From Bacillota bacterium (GTDB lineage: Bacteria; Bacillota; Sulfobacillia; JACIYH01): a stretch of DNA of 64,000 nucleotides. The stretch lies in NCBI GenBank assembly GCA_030019365.1, contig JASEFA010000003.1:124001-188000 (forward strand). Reading direction: 5' to 3'. Positions 62,523 to 64,000 of the stretch are shown piece by piece; position 1 is the first letter of the stretch, and each line of letters begins with the position of its first letter. Below the pieces are notes generated by a model. The model saw only the letters and a program-made list of their open reading frames with translations. It was not told where the DNA came from and made no database searches. A program made the position numbers and the translations under genes.

Positions 62523-64000
62523 ATGTGCGGAATAGTGGGCTACGTGGGCCCGCGGCCCGCGTTGCCCGTGCTGTTGCAGGGATTGTCCCGCCTGGAGTAC
62601 CGGGGATACGATTCGGCGGGCGTGGTGGTCCTTGACGGAGATCGGGCACTGGCGTGCAAGCGTGAGGGCCGGCTGTCGCGCCTGGAGGCGGAGCTGGAGG
62701 CGGAGTTCGACGGCGGGCGCGCCCGCACGGGCATCGGTCATACCCGCTGGGCCACCCACGGGGTGCCCTCGGATGAAAACGCCCACCCCCACGGAGATTG
62801 CACCGGGCGTTTCTGGGTGGTGCACAACGGGATCATCGAGAACTACCGGGAGCTGAAAGAGGAGCTGGCCGGGGAGGGCCACCGCTTTGTGTCCCAGACC
62901 GACACCGAGGTGGTCCCCCACCTCATCGAGAGCCTTTACCAGGGGGACCTGCCCGGGGCGGTGGCGGCGGCTGCCCGCCGCCTGCGGGGATCCTACGCCC
63001 TGGCTGTCATGTCGCCTCTTCACCCCGGCATGCTGGTGGCGGTGAGGCATGAGAGCCCCCTGGTGGTGGGCCTGGGCGAGGGCGAGAACTTCCTGGCCTC
63101 CGATGTGCCTGCGCTGCTGGAATATACGAGAAGCACCTACATCCTGGACGAAGGCGAAATGGCGGTGCTCACCGCAGACCGGGTCGAGGTGAGTGACCGC
63201 CACGGCCGTCCGGTGTCCAAGGAAGTGTTTCGGGTCACCTGGGATGCCAGCATGGCCCAAAAGGGCGGCTATCCTCACTTCATGCTCAAGGAGATCCACG
63301 AGCAACCGGCCGCCCTGCGCCGGACTCTGGCCTCGCGGCTGGCTGAAAACGGGGACGTGCGGGCGGAGGAAGAGGCCCTCGACCCGGACTGGCTAGGCCG
63401 GTTCCGCCGCGTGCACCTGGTGGCCTGCGGGACCGCCTACCATGCCGGACTGGTGGGGAAGTACCTGCTGGAAGGGCTGGCGCGCATGCCCGCGGAAGTG
63501 GAGCTGGCCTCCGAGTTCCGTTACCGTCAGCCCCTGGTAGACCGGGACACCCTGGTGGTAGTCATCAGCCAGTCGGGTGAGACCGCCGATACCCGGGCGG
63601 CCCTGCGGGAAGCGTGTGCCCGGGGCGCAGGCGTACTGGCCATAGTCAACGTGGTGGGTAGCTCCATCGCCCGCGACGCCGGGCGGGTCCTGTACACCTG
63701 GGCGGGGCCGGAGATAGCGGTGGCTTCCACCAAGGCCTACTCCTGCCAGGCGGCCGCGCTGACTCTGCTGGCCCTGCACCTGGGCCGCCTGCGGGGGACG
63801 CTGTCCGCGGAGGAGGCGCGCCGCCTGGGGCGGTCGCTGCGGGCTCTTCCCTCCCTGGTGGAGGAGGGGCTGGCCGGAGCCGGCCGCATCGAGGAGGTCG
63901 CCCGCCGTGTGGCCGCACACGAGGATGCATTCTTCATTGGCCGGGGCCTGGACTACGCCGTGGTACAGGAGGCCCAGCTCAAGCTCAAGGAGATCTCGTA
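62523..64000 (+). CDS. glmS: Glucosamine-6-phosphate synthase, 3' truncated by window end
   Basis: GlmS makes GlcN-6-P from F6P and glutamine. The frame is open from ATG at 62523 (AAAGGAGAGG upstream) to the window end, 492 codons. Motifs are the nucleophilic Cys in MCGIVGYVG, GHTRWATHGVPSDENAHPH, GIIENYRELK, SQTDTEVVPHLI in the glutaminase domain and SQSGETADT and STKAYSCQAAALTLL in the first SIS domain; the last residues LDYAVVQEAQLKLKEIS are in the second SIS domain. Expression is controlled by the ribozyme just upstream. Confidence 0.96.
   Translation, partial: MCGIVGYVGPRPALPVLLQGLSRLEYRGYDSAGVVVLDGDRALACKREGRLSRLEAELEAEFDGGRARTGIGHTRWATHGVPSDENAHPHGDCTGRFWVVHNGIIENYRELKEELAGEGHRFVSQTDTEVVPHLIESLYQGDLPGAVAAAARRLRGSYALAVMSPLHPGMLVAVRHESPLVVGLGEGENFLASDVPALLEYTRSTYILDEGEMAVLTADRVEVSDRHGRPVSKEVFRVTWDASMAQKGGYPHFMLKEIHEQPAALRRTLASRLAENGDVRAEEEALDPDWLGRFRRVHLVACGTAYHAGLVGKYLLEGLARMPAEVELASEFRYRQPLVDRDTLVVVISQSGETADTRAALREACARGAGVLAIVNVVGSSIARDAGRVLYTWAGPEIAVASTKAYSCQAAALTLLALHLGRLRGTLSAEEARRLGRSLRALPSLVEEGLAGAGRIEEVARRVAAHEDAFFIGRGLDYAVVQEAQLKLKEIS

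Overview
The window looks like a chromosome segment of a high-GC, flagellated member of the Bacillota (Firmicutes), perhaps a thermophilic lineage. It has no ribosomal RNA, tRNA, phage, insertion sequence or CRISPR. The assignment rests on Gram-positive markers: a glmS ribozyme, cdaA-cdaR-glmM-glmS, rex, rapZ-yvcK-whiA, a yvl-like envelope operon and long-form hpf. The gene order hag..fliD-fliS-(fliT)-hpf..secA-prfB..ftsE-ftsX..ctp-minJ-like-uvrB..uvrA..yvl-like..rapZ-yvcK-whiA largely follows the corresponding Bacillus subtilis region, with lineage-specific blocks inserted. GTG and TTG starts are common. Several promoters share an extended -10 of the form TGCTA(N)3T.

Layout. 1-3.5 kb: end of rmlD and two sugar-transfer proteins. 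3.5-9.5 kb: flagellin with a candidate sigma-28 promoter, a TPR glycosyltransferase, fliD, fliS and a FliT-like protein carrying a collagen-like insert. 9.6-15.4 kb: hpf, two uncharacterised proteins, two tandem membrane HD-GYP proteins (the second degenerate) and a DUF5317 protein. 15.7-23.7 kb: secA, prfB with its programmed frameshift, a DUF2993 protein, a small membrane-anchored protein, a WecG/TagA glycosyltransferase and a split transketolase. 23.9-31.6 kb: ftsE-ftsX, a coiled-coil M23 peptidase, a C-terminal processing protease, a MinJ-like PDZ protein and uvrB. 31.7-35.8 kb, minus strand: a retropepsin-like protein and a peptide ABC importer without its ATPases. 36-40.9 kb: uvrA and uvrC. 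41-45 kb: a yvl/LiaX-like envelope operon behind a near-consensus promoter with a palindromic operator. 45.1-50.1 kb: cupin-type phosphoglucose isomerase, PHP phosphoesterase, rapZ, yvcK, whiA. 50.1-57.1 kb: HdrCBA plus a Flox-type NADH module, behind a candidate Rex operator. 57.1-64 kb: polyprenyl diphosphate synthase, rex, cdaA, cdaR, glmM, glmS ribozyme and glmS (cut by the window end).

How the parts fit. Cell envelope and division dominate: c-di-AMP synthesis with GlmM/GlmS, the FtsEX-M23 hydrolase pair, the MinJ-like protein, RapZ/YvcK/WhiA and the yvl-like operon. The Hdr-Flox genes probably form an NADH-linked, flavin-based electron-bifurcating complex, and the Rex repressor encoded 8 kb downstream probably senses its NADH/NAD+ state. 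The oddest feature is that many conserved proteins here carry in-frame, Gly/Ala/Pro-rich, often tandemly repeated insertions at family-variable sites (FliT-like, WecG/TagA, transketolase, FtsX, SecA, DppC, UvrC, Flox subunits).
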